NCBI RefSeq assembly: GCF_902459725.1
Contig: NZ_CABPSH010000001.1
Location: forward strand, 310,001 to 374,000
From: Pandoraea eparura
GTDB lineage: Bacteria > Pseudomonadota > Gammaproteobacteria > Burkholderiales > Burkholderiaceae
Reading direction: 5' to 3'
Length of the DNA: 64,000 bases
Shown here: in pieces, positions 1 to 8,250 of the stretch
How the letters are laid out: each line of letters opens with the position of its first letter
How positions within the stretch are numbered: the first letter of the stretch is position 1
The notes under the pieces: generated by a model
Databases searched by the model: none
Told to the model about the DNA's origin: nothing
What the model saw: only the letters and a program-made list of their open reading frames with translations
Program-made: the position numbers and the translations under genes

Positions 1-850
1 ACTGGAAAACGGCTTTTTCACCGGCAGCGGTGCATCCGTCTCAAGCGGGACAATGTGGAATCGCCAGGCATACGTGGGACTCGCCTCGCCGACCGCAGGC
101 ACCCTTACCGTCGGGCACCAAAGTTCCTTGAACTTCGATTTGCTCACCCCGCTCAGTAACGCCTATCTCGCGCAGTCATGGAACGCGTTCCATCCTGGCA
201 ATATCGACAATCTCGCAAACTCGGCGACGTCATCGGTCAACAACGCGATCAAGTATCGTTCTGCAAGCTATCACGGACTCTCTGCTAGCTCGTTGATCGG
301 GCTCGGCAATACGACCAATTTTGGTTTCGGCAACACGTTCAGCGCCGGCGTTAATTTCGCGTCGGGGAATCTGAAAACGGCAGCAATCTACTCCAACCAG
401 CACAACCGCGCTTTTGGTGTGGCGGCAACGGGGCTCGCAACATTTCAAGGAAGCCCTGCTTCCGCATACATTGCAGACCGTTCAGAGACATTTGGCGCAG
501 GTCTCCTGTACACATTCGGCAGTCTTCGCGTACATGGACTTTACACGCGCGTTCGCCTTGAGAAGGGCACCGCCTCCGACGTCTATCAGAGCTACGAGGC
601 TGGTGCCGAGTATCAGCTAACGCTCGCCAATCAAGTTACCGGAGGCGTTGCGACGACGACGATGTCTGGTCACCGATGGTCGCAGATCGAGGTGGGATAC
701 ATCTACTCACTGTCCCGGTCGACGCAACTCTATCTGCAAGCGCTGTGCGAGCACACCAACGCCGGGACAAAGGCATATCTGTCCATCGCGGGGCAATCCA
801 GCAATGAGAATCAGGTGATTGTTCTGAGCGGCATGCACCATACCTTCTGA
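1..850 (+). CDS. Gram-negative trimeric porin, 5' truncated by the window edge
   Basis: Outer-membrane general porin of the Burkholderiales OmpC/Omp32 type, forming a beta-barrel for small hydrophilic solutes. The reading frame is open from base 2 and gives 282 residues; the full protein is usually 350-400, so roughly the first 80-100 residues lie outside the window. The first visible residues (LENGF, then RQAYVGL about 20 residues on) are typical of the segment after the first barrel strands, and alternating short hydrophobic strands follow to the end. The protein ends in His-Thr-Phe, and a C-terminal phenylalanine is the recognition signal of the BAM assembly machinery. An internal ATG at 53 is not the true start. 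The substrate cannot be told from sequence. Confidence 0.85.
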   Translation, partial: LENGFFTGSGASVSSGTMWNRQAYVGLASPTAGTLTVGHQSSLNFDLLTPLSNAYLAQSWNAFHPGNIDNLANSATSSVNNAIKYRSASYHGLSASSLIGLGNTTNFGFGNTFSAGVNFASGNLKTAAIYSNQHNRAFGVAATGLATFQGSPASAYIADRSETFGAGLLYTFGSLRVHGLYTRVRLEKGTASDVYQSYEAGAEYQLTLANQVTGGVATTTMSGHRWSQIEVGYIYSLSRSTQLYLQALCEHTNAGTKAYLSIAGQSSNENQVIVLSGMHHTF

Positions 851-1016
851 GGAAATCAGGCATTAGGCCTCTCACGGCGCCCAATAGCAGGCGTCACGCG
901 GCAACCATGGCGTGTGTTCAAGATAATCGGTGCAACGCCTATCGTTGTTAGCGCCTGTCGTTTTCTCGTCGAGCGCATTGTCACACCGCCCCCAGTGTTA
1001 CGCCTAAACTAGCCGG

Positions 1017-1598
1017 ATGTCGTCTGCGCCGTTGGAACCCATGGCCCCTCGCGAATGCCGTCGTGACCCGTTGCCTGCCTCGTCGCCCGTGCCCGGCGCC
1101 GGGCCGGCGGATGGCGCGCCGTTGGAAGACCCGGCCTTGCTGCGGCGTCTGCTGCGCGCCAAAGACCGCATGGACGCGGCCTCGCACGAGGCCTGGCCCG
1201 TCAAACGCCTGGCTGCGGTCAGCGGCACTTCCGAAGCGCACTTCGCGCGCTCGTTCAAGCGAGCCTTCGGCATTCCTCCGCATCGCTACCTGCTGACGCG
1301 GCGCATCGAGCAGGCCAATACCCTGTTGCGGGACACCGACCTCAGCATCACTGATATTGCCTTCGCCACCGGTTGGGAGAGCGTGGGCACGTTTGGCCGC
1401 ATCTTCCGTGACATCAACGGACAAAGCCCGAGCACCGTTCGTCAGGCCGCGCGCAATGCCACGCCCCATTGCCTGGATCGTGTCCCGGCCTGCGTCGTGA
1501 AAGCGGCGCAGCGGCCCGATCTCAAGATCGCAGTTTTGGAGAAGCGCCGCCGCGTGGCCGAGGGTACAGTCCCTCCATCCACCAAGGAGGACTTATGA
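1017..1598 (+). CDS. AraC-family transcriptional regulator, short form
   Basis: DNA-binding regulator of 193 residues. Residues about 45-143 form a complete AraC/XylS double helix-turn-helix: a first helix pair with LAAVSGTSEAHFARSFKRAFG and a second with ITDIAFATGWESVGTFGRIFRD, followed by the family phrase G-x-SPS-x-x-R. The 44 residues in front are Pro/Ala rich and too short for a sensor domain, so this is a stand-alone AraC domain or one that senses through an unknown partner. The C-terminal 50 residues are basic and match nothing I recognise. ATG 1041 is an alternative start. Its TGA overlaps the ATG of the downstream glyoxalase-fold gene (ATGA), so the two are cotranscribed and the regulator probably acts on that gene. 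Confidence 0.8.
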   Translation: MSSAPLEPMAPRECRRDPLPASSPVPGAGPADGAPLEDPALLRRLLRAKDRMDAASHEAWPVKRLAAVSGTSEAHFARSFKRAFGIPPHRYLLTRRIEQANTLLRDTDLSITDIAFATGWESVGTFGRIFRDINGQSPSTVRQAARNATPHCLDRVPACVVKAAQRPDLKIAVLEKRRRVAEGTVPPSTKEDL

Positions 1599-2020
1599 AT
1601 CTGACGAACCAAGGAATACAAGTGGTCGGCGTGTACGTCGACGACCAGGATGAAGCGCTTGCCTTTTACGTCGAGGCACTCGGATTCCGCGTCCACACGG
1701 ACGTGCGCAACGGTGCGTTCCGATGGCTGACCGTCCAGCATCCGGACCAGCCCTCGTTCCAGCTAGGCCTGTTCACCCCGGGCCCGCCGATTCACGACGA
1801 GGCGACCGCCCAAACGTTGCGGGCGATGGTCGCCAAGGGCGCCATGCCGCCCCTGGTGCTTCACGTATCCGATTGCCGGGAGCGCTACGAGGCGCTGAAA
1901 GCCCGCGGCGTCGAATTCACCCAGGCGCCGGTCGAGCGCTATGGCAGCGTCGACGCGGGCTTTCGCGACCCGGCCGGCAACGGGTGGAAGATGATTCAAG
2001 CCGCGCCGAACGCAAAGTGA
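1595..2020 (+). CDS. VOC (glyoxalase/bleomycin resistance) superfamily protein
   Basis: Vicinal-oxygen-chelate fold protein of 141 residues, one domain of two beta-alpha-beta-beta-beta modules. The start at 1595 has a strong AAGGAGG ribosome site at 1584-1590; the reading frame extends further upstream but that part lies inside the AraC gene. The opening module (VYVDDQDEALAFYVEALGF) is the usual VOC signature, with Asp/Glu where many members have the first metal ligand. The closing motif reads DPAGNGWKMIQ, whereas metal-dependent members normally carry Glu near the end of this strand; here the position is Lys/Met. This suggests a metal-free or binding-only member rather than a true glyoxalase I. 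Regulation is probably by the overlapping AraC gene. Confidence 0.8.
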   Translation: MNLTNQGIQVVGVYVDDQDEALAFYVEALGFRVHTDVRNGAFRWLTVQHPDQPSFQLGLFTPGPPIHDEATAQTLRAMVAKGAMPPLVLHVSDCRERYEALKARGVEFTQAPVERYGSVDAGFRDPAGNGWKMIQAAPNAK

Positions 2021-2057
2021 ACCGCCGGTTGTGACGTCGTTATCCGACCTGTCGCCG

Positions 2058-3074
2058 TCAATCCGGCCGCCGCCGAAACGCCCACGCGCCGGCGGCGGCG
2101 GTCCCGGTGGCGACGATGCCGACCAGGACCCAGAAGCCATGCGGGTGATCGGCGAGCGGGATGCCGCCCACGTTCATGCCGAAAAAGCCCGCCACAATAT
2201 TGATGGGCAAGGCGAGCACGGTCACGACGGTAAGCGTGTAGATCGTGCGCTCGGTGCGCTCGCTGACCATCGCAGCGATCTCTTCCTGCAACAACTTGAT
2301 GCGCTCGAGCAACGCCGTCAAGTCGTTGAGCACGACGGCAAATTCCTCGGTTGCCTGGCGAAATTCCTGCACGTCCTCGACATGCCCCCAGACCGGGGGA
2401 CGGCTCAACAAACGAAAGAGCGCCGCCGGTTCAGGCGCCAGCAAACGTTGCAAACGCACAAGCACCCGGCGCAACGACCCCAGGTCGGCGCGATTGCTCT
2501 CGATACGCTGCTGCAACAACCGGTCCTCCACCGTATCCACGCGGGCGCTCGTCTCGCGCACGATGCGCTCGAGCACATCCGCCTGATCGCGCAGCAAATG
2601 CACCAGCAATGCCAGCGGCGAACGAAACGCTTCACCGCGTTTGACCGATGCCCGCAACTTGTCGATCGATCGCAACGGTTTCACCCGACCGGTGACCAGC
2701 AGCCGCGCATTGGCGGCGACGCGCAGCGTTGAAATCTCCGACTGCGCGATGTCGAATGCGAAAATCACATCGTTGATGACGGCCAGCAGCCAATCGTCGG
2801 AATGCTCGATGCGCGTGGAACGCGAGCCTTCAGCAAGATGCTCGTAGAACTCGTCCGGCAGGCGCAGATGCTGCTGCAACCACCGCTCGCACGCGGCATG
2901 CGCGAAATTGAAGTGCAGCCACAGGAATCCCTGCGCACGCTCGCCCTGCGCCAGCCACGCGAGTGCCTCGCGCGAATCGATGGGTTCGGGCGGGGTGCCG
3001 TCGATAAATCGATAGCCGTAGATCAGACCCGCCTGATCGCAGCCATAAGCGTTGTGAACCAAGTCGGCGAACAT
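2058..3074 (-). CDS. zntB: ZntB/CorA-family divalent cation transporter
   Basis: Inner-membrane pentameric channel of the CorA metal-ion-transporter superfamily, ZntB branch (zinc transport in enterobacteria). A long soluble N-terminal funnel with a coiled-coil stalk is followed by two C-terminal membrane helices; the conserved pore motif GMN follows the first helix (IVAGFFGMNVGGIP), and the second helix ends in a basic tail (FRRRPD). I place the start at the ATG at 3074 (338 residues), which lines up with the 327-residue E. coli ZntB; an in-frame GTG at 3140 would add 22 unconserved residues. Neither start has a good ribosome site. It is a single gene, convergent with the glyoxalase-fold gene. 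Zinc specificity is inferred from family only. Confidence 0.8.
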   Translation of the reverse strand: MFADLVHNAYGCDQAGLIYGYRFIDGTPPEPIDSREALAWLAQGERAQGFLWLHFNFAHAACERWLQQHLRLPDEFYEHLAEGSRSTRIEHSDDWLLAVINDVIFAFDIAQSEISTLRVAANARLLVTGRVKPLRSIDKLRASVKRGEAFRSPLALLVHLLRDQADVLERIVRETSARVDTVEDRLLQQRIESNRADLGSLRRVLVRLQRLLAPEPAALFRLLSRPPVWGHVEDVQEFRQATEEFAVVLNDLTALLERIKLLQEEIAAMVSERTERTIYTLTVVTVLALPINIVAGFFGMNVGGIPLADHPHGFWVLVGIVATGTAAAGAWAFRRRPD

Positions 3075-3415
3075 GCGCGCGGTATGTGGGCAACCATGGG
3101 GAATAACGTGAACCTCGCCGCAACGCGACGCAATGCGCACGGGCGTGACATCATGACCCCGTCATATTGCGTTTTTGTGACAATACCGCACCCCGCGCAC
3201 CGTCCACGAACACCGCTTTCGCCCATCAGGCAGGGCTGAATGGGAACGTCGCGGCACAGGATTCGTCAACGCCACGCCAGTGTCATAAAATCGTCGCAGA
3301 CTTGGGCTCATCCTCGGGTGCGCCCCGCACGCGCTGACACGCCGTGCTCCCGCCCGCCGTCGCCCATGCCTTACGGGCGCCTTCCGTATTTTTTGCTCCG
3401 CAAGAGATCGTCGCC

Positions 3416-4336
3416 ATGACCCAATTCGATTCCGACGCCGACCGCGACGCCTCGTTGGCGCGTCGCCTCCAGGACGACCTGATCGACAGCTACGACGAAG
3501 AGATCGAAATGGAGATCGACGATCTTCGTCTGCCCGGCCTGAACGACCTGACCGACGCCGCCCGCAGCGACCGTTTGCACTATTTCCGCGAACTGTTCCG
3601 CCTGCAGGGCGAACTCGTCAAATTGCAGGACTGGGTCATCCGCAGCCGCCACCGGCTCGTCGTGATCTTCGAAGGCCGCGATGCGGCCGGCAAGGGCGGC
3701 GCGATCAAGCGAATCACGCAACGGCTCAACCCCCGCGTGTGCCGCGTGGCCGCCCTGCCCGCCCCCAACGACCGTGAACGCACGCAATGGTATTTCCAGC
3801 GTTACGTCCAGCATCTGCCCGCCGCCGGCGAGATCGTGCTGTTCGACCGCAGTTGGTATAACCGCGCGGGCGTGGAACACGTCATGGGGTTCTGCACCGA
3901 GAGCGAATATGAAGAGTTCTTCCGCTCGGTGCCCGAGTTCGAAAAGATGCTCGTTCGCAGCGGCATCCAGATCGTGAAGTACTGGTTCTCGATCTCGGAC
4001 GACGAACAGGAGGCGCGCTTCCTCGCGCGAATTCAGGACCCGCTCAAGCAATGGAAGCTCAGCCCGATGGATCTGGAAAGCCGTCGTCGCTGGGAAAGCT
4101 ACACGCGCGCGAAGGAAGTGATGCTCGAGCGCACCCACATTCCGGAAGCCCCGTGGTGGGTCGTACAGGCCGACGACAAGAAGCGGGCGCGCCTGAACTG
4201 CATGCATCATCTGCTCGCGCAAGTGCCGTATCACGACGTGGAGCGCTCGTCGGTGATCTTGCCCGAACGCGCCCGCAGCGAAGACTATATGCGTCAGCCG
4301 GTGCCCGATGAAATGATCGTGCCGGAGATTTACTGA
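3416..4336 (+). CDS. ppk2: Polyphosphate kinase 2 (PPK2 family)
   Basis: Transfers phosphate between polyphosphate and nucleotides in the cytoplasm. The protein has 306 residues, one PPK2 domain. The Walker A loop GRDAAGKGG is at residues 87-95, the Walker B region FDRSWYNRAG about 143-152, and the Arg/Lys-rich lid follows (LARIQDPLKQWKLSPMD). This is the arrangement of class I PPK2 enzymes (GDP/ADP phosphorylation). The frame is open upstream to 3344, but the ATG at 3416 begins the conserved length; the ribosome site is weak (CAAGAGAT). The N-terminal 60 residues are acidic, as in other proteobacterial members. It is a single gene followed by a long 9-bp repeat array. Confidence 0.9.
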   Translation: MTQFDSDADRDASLARRLQDDLIDSYDEEIEMEIDDLRLPGLNDLTDAARSDRLHYFRELFRLQGELVKLQDWVIRSRHRLVVIFEGRDAAGKGGAIKRITQRLNPRVCRVAALPAPNDRERTQWYFQRYVQHLPAAGEIVLFDRSWYNRAGVEHVMGFCTESEYEEFFRSVPEFEKMLVRSGIQIVKYWFSISDDEQEARFLARIQDPLKQWKLSPMDLESRRRWESYTRAKEVMLERTHIPEAPWWVVQADDKKRARLNCMHHLLAQVPYHDVERSSVILPERARSEDYMRQPVPDEMIVPEIY

Positions 4337-4372
4337 CGCGGTGTGATCGGCGACGGTTCAGGGCGGCATCGT

Positions 4373-4543
4373 GCCACCTGAGCCACCTGAGCCACCTGAG
4401 CCACCTGAGCCACCTGAGCCACCTGAGCCGCTTGAGCCGCCTGAGCCGCTTGAGCCGCCTGAGCCGCTTGAGCCGCTTGAGCCGCTTGAGCCGCTTGAGC
4501 CGCGTAAGCCGCGTAAGCCGCCTAAGCTTGCTGAGCTTACTGA
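4373..4543. repeat. 9-bp tandem array, 19 units (GCCACCTGA / GCCGCTTGA / GCCGCCTGA)
   Basis: Nineteen head-to-tail 9-bp units. The first six are identical GCCACCTGA, the next eight alternate GCCGCTTGA and GCCGCCTGA, the next three end in TAA, and the last two are degenerate (GCTTGCTGA, GCTTACTGA). The array fills the space between the PPK2 stop (4336) and the histidine kinase stop (4559), which are convergent. In one frame it reads as a Pro-Pro-Glu repeat, but no start signal supports translation. There is no dyad suggesting a terminator. Confidence 0.9.
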
Positions 4544-4558
4544 GTCACCCTGGCAGCC

Positions 4559-5965
4559 TCACGCGCCCGCAAGCCCAGCGGCCGGGGTGACCGGCAGGCA
4601 CAGGGTGACACGCAGCCCGCCGTCCGGCGACTTACCCAGACGCACGGTGCCGCCCAGCCCTTCGACCAATCGCGCGACGAGCGACAGACCGAGTCCGCAA
4701 TGGCCCTCGCCGCCGCGCGACGAATCGAGCCGCACGAATGGCCGCATCGCCAGCGCCGCCTGATCGTCCGGAATCCCCGCCCCGCAATCGCTGACTTCGA
4801 TATACCCCACCGCCCCCTCGCACCACGTCGCCAGACGCACCGGCGGTTCGCCGTGCTCAAGCGCGTTGTCGACGAGATTCATCATCACCCGGTCGAGCAG
4901 CGTGCGCGGCAACCGGAAACCCGGACCCGCGCACAAATGACTGGCGAACAACGACGCGCTCTCGCTCGATTCACTCAGATCACTCGATGCACTCGTATCA
5001 TTCAGCGCGCTCGAAGGTTTCGACATGTCCAACGCGTTCGGCACCGCCGCGGCGGACGCCGTCGTGGCGACATCGTGCTCGCCCTCCCCCACGGGAAATT
5101 GTTCGCGCAAGAACGCATCGACGCCGACGAGCGGACTCGTATCGGCCTCGTCGCGCGCGTAGGCGAGAAACTGCTGGACGATGTGGTCGATCGACGCGAT
5201 ATCGCGCACAAACCCGTCGCGTGAGCTGTCGCTGTCGATCAAGTCGGCGCGAAGACGCAGGCGCGTGAGCGGCGACTTCAGATCGTGGGCAATCCCCGCG
5301 AGCATGATCGCCTGGTTGTCCTCCGCTTCCGCCAGGCGCTTGGCCATGTCATTGAACGCATGCGTGAGATCGCGCAACTCGTGCGGCCCTTGCTCGGGCA
5401 GCAGGGCCGGACGCCGTCCACGTGCGATCACACGCGCGGCGTGTGCCACGCGCGCGATCGGCCGCTGCATCTGCCAGGCGACCAGCAACGCCAGCAACAC
5501 CGCGCCGATCAGAATGCCCACCGTCTCACGTACAAAGGGGGGCGTCGGCGGCAAGTCGAGCCCGATGACGATCCACTCGCTTCGCTGGGGCAACAACACC
5601 CATAAACTCCCCCGCTTGCGCTCATCGACCAGATGCAATTGCGTCCCCGCCGGCAGGCGCGAGAGCAGTTCGTGGCGCAGGCGTGCCGCGCGTTCGTCGT
5701 CTACGCGATCGACAAACGTCGGGGCGTCGGCCAGTGGCACGCGCCGCAGGCCGCGCGGCGGCACAAGGCTGCCGGGGTCCACGGCGCGTTGATCCACACT
5801 CTGAATGGCGATGAGCAGGCCGCGCGCAAATCCGTCCACTTGCTGACGCGGACGCTGGTAGAACACCAGCGCACTCCATACCAGATGCATCACCAACAGC
5901 ACGGCAATACCCAGCCCTGCCATGCGCGCGAAGAGCGAGTCGCGCAGCAGCCAACGCCGTTTCAC
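4559..5965 (-). CDS. EnvZ-type sensor histidine kinase
   Basis: Membrane sensor kinase of 468 residues, partner of the adjacent OmpR-type regulator. Membrane helix 1 is at about residues 15-36, a periplasmic domain of roughly 110 residues follows, helix 2 is at 148-165 and HAMP at 166-218. The phospho-acceptor box GIAHDLKSPLTRLR has His227; the N box is NLVDNALE (363-370), the G1 box DCGAGIP (393-398) and the G2 box GHCGLGL (421-427). The start is a GTG at 5965 that overlaps the regulator's TGA (GTGA), with GGGAG just upstream, so translation is coupled. Odd: residues about 300-348, between the dimerisation helices and the ATPase domain, are a Ser/Ala-rich insertion with 9-bp periodicity in the DNA. 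The signal sensed is unknown. Confidence 0.93.
   Translation of the reverse strand: MKRRWLLRDSLFARMAGLGIAVLLVMHLVWSALVFYQRPRQQVDGFARGLLIAIQSVDQRAVDPGSLVPPRGLRRVPLADAPTFVDRVDDERAARLRHELLSRLPAGTQLHLVDERKRGSLWVLLPQRSEWIVIGLDLPPTPPFVRETVGILIGAVLLALLVAWQMQRPIARVAHAARVIARGRRPALLPEQGPHELRDLTHAFNDMAKRLAEAEDNQAIMLAGIAHDLKSPLTRLRLRADLIDSDSSRDGFVRDIASIDHIVQQFLAYARDEADTSPLVGVDAFLREQFPVGEGEHDVATTASAAAVPNALDMSKPSSALNDTSASSDLSESSESASLFASHLCAGPGFRLPRTLLDRVMMNLVDNALEHGEPPVRLATWCEGAVGYIEVSDCGAGIPDDQAALAMRPFVRLDSSRGGEGHCGLGLSLVARLVEGLGGTVRLGKSPDGGLRVTLCLPVTPAAGLAGA
4961..5016. repeat. Imperfect 9-bp periodic tract inside the histidine kinase gene
   Basis: About six degenerate 9-bp units of the form CACTCGATG / CACTCAGAT / CATTCAGCG lie in frame in the kinase gene. 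They encode the low-complexity Ser-rich linker around residues 317-337 between the DHp and catalytic domains. The period is a multiple of three, so copy-number change would alter linker length without a frameshift. Confidence 0.6.
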
Positions 5966-6804
5966 GCCGCCGACTCCCGCCAGCCGCGCACCGTACGCTT
6001 GACCACCCGCGCCGGCGAGGCGAGCGCCTGCCCGTTGTCGTGACCGCCTACACCACCTGAGCCTGACCGCTCGCACGCATCGGACGTGCCGCTTTCTGCC
6101 AACTCGCCACCCGGCACGAAGACGTACCCCTTGCCGCGAATCGTCTGGATATAGCGCGGCTCGGACGGATCGGCTTCGATGAGCCGACGCAGACGCCACA
6201 CCGGCACATCGAGGCTGCGATCGCGAAACGTAATGCCGTCGCCATAGAGCATGGCGTGGAGCTTCACACGCGGCAGCACCTGCATTGGGTGCTGCGTAAA
6301 GGCCTTGAGCATGGCGAATTCGGTATCGCGCAGCGGCAGTCGCTCGCCCTCGCGCTGCAACGTGCGCAGCGAGTAATCGAGCTCAAAGGGGCCGAAGCGG
6401 TACGGTGCACGCACATCGGGCGCGCTGGCGGCGACCGGCCCGCGACGACGCAACACCGCGTGAATGCGGGCGAGCAACTCGCGCGGGTCGAACGGCTTGG
6501 CCAGATAGTCGTCCGCGCCAAGTTCGAGGCCGAGCGCCCGGTCGAGCGGGCCGCCGCGCGCGGAGAGCATGATCACTGGAATGTCTTCGCCGGCCGCGCG
6601 CAAATCCTGCAACGCACGCAAGCCATCGCGCTCCGGCATCATGATATCGAGCAGAATCACCGAGGGCCGTTCGAGTTCGAGTCGGCGCATCAGCGACGCG
6701 CCGTTGTGCAGCACCGAGACCTGCATGCCGTTGGCATGCAGCAATTCGCGCAAGAGGTCGCGTACGACAGGATCGTCGTCGACCAGCAGGACATGCAGAC
6801 TCAT
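5962..6804 (-). CDS. OmpR-family response regulator
   Basis: Two-domain regulator of 280 residues. The receiver domain carries the acidic pair DDD at 9-11, phospho-acceptor Asp53 (LLDIMMPERD) and Lys103 (LAKPFDP). The winged-helix OmpR/PhoB domain spans about 136-232 and ends in the family phrase IRGKGYVFVP. Odd: some 45 residues follow that phrase, Gly/Ser/Arg rich (residues 236-280), where most OmpR proteins stop within a few residues. The start ATG 6804 lies 17 bp downstream of a small unknown gene, and its stop overlaps the kinase start, so the order of transcription is small gene, regulator, kinase. Targets are not known from sequence. Confidence 0.93.
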   Translation of the reverse strand: MSLHVLLVDDDPVVRDLLRELLHANGMQVSVLHNGASLMRRLELERPSVILLDIMMPERDGLRALQDLRAAGEDIPVIMLSARGGPLDRALGLELGADDYLAKPFDPRELLARIHAVLRRRGPVAASAPDVRAPYRFGPFELDYSLRTLQREGERLPLRDTEFAMLKAFTQHPMQVLPRVKLHAMLYGDGITFRDRSLDVPVWRLRRLIEADPSEPRYIQTIRGKGYVFVPGGELAESGTSDACERSGSGGVGGHDNGQALASPARVVKRTVRGWRESAA

Positions 6805-6821
6805 GAAATTCTCTAGGTAAT

Positions 6822-7043
6822 TTAAGGTTGGCGCCGTGCGCTCGCGGCTTGCGACAGTGTCACGGCACTGTCTTGCGTCACAGCGGATGGTGCTGGCGTG
6901 CTGGACAGCGCCCGCAGCGCATTCGTGAATCGCTCCGGCGCCGACGACGCGCGACGCGTGCCGAGCGTTGCGGCCGGCCCCTGTCCTGGCAAACGCCAGG
7001 CGCGATGTAGCGCCGACCCCGGCGCGCCAATGCCTGTGGACAT
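6822..7043 (-). CDS. Small hypothetical protein ahead of the two-component pair
   Basis: I do not recognise this 73-residue product. The ATG at 7043 follows a very good ribosome site (AAGGGAG, 8-nt spacing), and the stop is 17 bp before the regulator start on the same strand, so it is probably the first gene of the operon. The sequence is Ala/Ser/Pro/Arg rich, without a convincing signal peptide or membrane helix. It could be a small modulator of the kinase, or a translated leader whose purpose is coupling. Composition resembles ordinary high-GC non-coding translation, so the ribosome site and position are the main support. Confidence 0.45.
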   Translation of the reverse strand: MSTGIGAPGSALHRAWRLPGQGPAATLGTRRASSAPERFTNALRALSSTPAPSAVTQDSAVTLSQAASARRQP

Positions 7044-7606
7044 GATGTGTGCTCCCTTGGTGTCGAGATACACCGAAGTGTGCGTGTCCGCCCAGGCCGG
7101 CGTTGACCGAAGCATCTTACAGAATGGCGCTCAATCCTTATTTCAGAAAGGATTGGAAAGATGCGTCGACATCCGGGGCGTGCCGTGGCCACAAAGCCCC
7201 CGAAGAAAATCCGGAATTTCGCAGACGTAAAGCGACATAGCTGGCAATTATATCCACGTTGTCGCATGCGCACCCGCACCACGGCGTTTTCCCGTTAGTC
7301 GAGACGCCGATGCGGGGCCGACATGCGCGGCGCAATCTTCACACTGTGCAGTCGCATCGCGACGACGAGCGTGGCGAGCGTTGTTGTGGTCGCGCCCCCG
7401 CTATGTGCGCCTGGCGCCCAGTCTCGCGGGGCTGACGGCGCTTGCGGGCCTGCCGCTGGCACGGTCGCGCCTGCAACACCGCAAAACGTCGGCCACGATT
7501 CGTGTCTCCACATTTTCGCGGCCATGGTCGACTGCCCTACCCCACTCGGCGCCGCCGTGTGCGAATCGGACGGGTAGGCAGGTGGGCATCCGCGCAGTGG
7601 AGACGC
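7044..7606. other. 563 bp without an assigned gene, promoter region of the two-component operon
   Basis: On the minus strand a TATAAT element at 7252-7247 (preceded by GA and followed by TGCC) is the best -10 candidate for the small gene/regulator/kinase operon, giving a leader of about 200 nt; the matching -35 is weak. On the plus strand an open frame at 7323-7577 begins with a signal-peptide-like stretch and holds several Cys codons, but it has no good ribosome site and I do not call it. The PAS-LuxR gene ends at 7607. Confidence 0.4.
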
Positions 7607-8221
7607 CTAAGCAAGGAGCGTCTTGACCAGTTCGTGCGTCGTAGGAACGTCAAACTTCTTCAAGAGCTTCCCCCGGAAGACCTCCACGGTTCGCGGACTG
7701 ATCCCCAGGGCGATGCCAATTTCCTTGGCGGTCTGGTTCTGAATGAGCAATGCCGCCACATCGCGCTCGCGCTTTGTCATGGAATGCTTGGTCTCTGCGA
7801 GCCGCTTGTTGGCGGCACTTGCGCCACCGGACAGGCTTATGCTCGCTCCCATCTCCGAAAAGAACCAGAGTGCCTCCCGGTACGGGTCGTCCCGGTGCTC
7901 GCTGACGCCCGTCACATTCACCCAGAACAATTGCCCATCGAGCCGCTGCATGGCTCGCGGTTCCATGATTCGCCCGAACTTTTTCAGAGCGGGAATCACA
8001 CGCGCACCAAATCGATCGAACGCCACCTGGTTGGGGTACAGGACGCGAACCGACTGGCCGATCACGGCGTCGCCGCTCGTACGAAACATGTCCAGAAATT
8101 GCTTGTTGCAGGCGCATATCACTCGCCTGCGGGTCACCATGAGCGCGACCGGTACGTTCGCGAACACCTGTTCATAGTCGATCGGTTCAGACGCGAGCGC
8201 GCCGGCCGTCATGTCGTCCAT
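7607..8221 (-). CDS. PAS domain LuxR-type transcriptional regulator
   Basis: DNA-binding regulator of 204 residues. Residues about 15-120 are a PAS fold (VFANVPVALMVTRRRVICACNKQFLDMF and the later FWVNVTGVSEH strand), which may bind a small molecule or redox signal. Residues 147-204 are a GerE/LuxR helix-turn-helix (MTKRERDVAALL, TAKEIGIALGISPRTVEVFRGKLLKKF). There is no receiver or autoinducer domain. The start is firm: AAGGAGAT stands 5 nt before ATG 8221. It is divergent from the amidase gene, with a shared 117-bp spacer that holds three TACGTA sites, so it most likely controls the amidase/permease genes and itself. Confidence 0.88.
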   Translation of the reverse strand: MDDMTAGALASEPIDYEQVFANVPVALMVTRRRVICACNKQFLDMFRTSGDAVIGQSVRVLYPNQVAFDRFGARVIPALKKFGRIMEPRAMQRLDGQLFWVNVTGVSEHRDDPYREALWFFSEMGASISLSGGASAANKRLAETKHSMTKRERDVAALLIQNQTAKEIGIALGISPRTVEVFRGKLLKKFDVPTTHELVKTLLA

Positions 8222-8250
8222 GCCATCTCCTTGCCGTCAGGGTGATTCCG

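Noticed and set aside
4371-4763. Pro-Pro-Glu repeat protein from the 9-bp array
   Set aside because: It needs an unsupported start inside the array and runs into the antisense of the kinase gene; no ribosome site.
7323-7577. Cys-containing small secreted protein on the plus strand
   Set aside because: It has a signal-peptide-like beginning but no ribosome site, odd composition and an antisense partner of equal quality; too weak to annotate.
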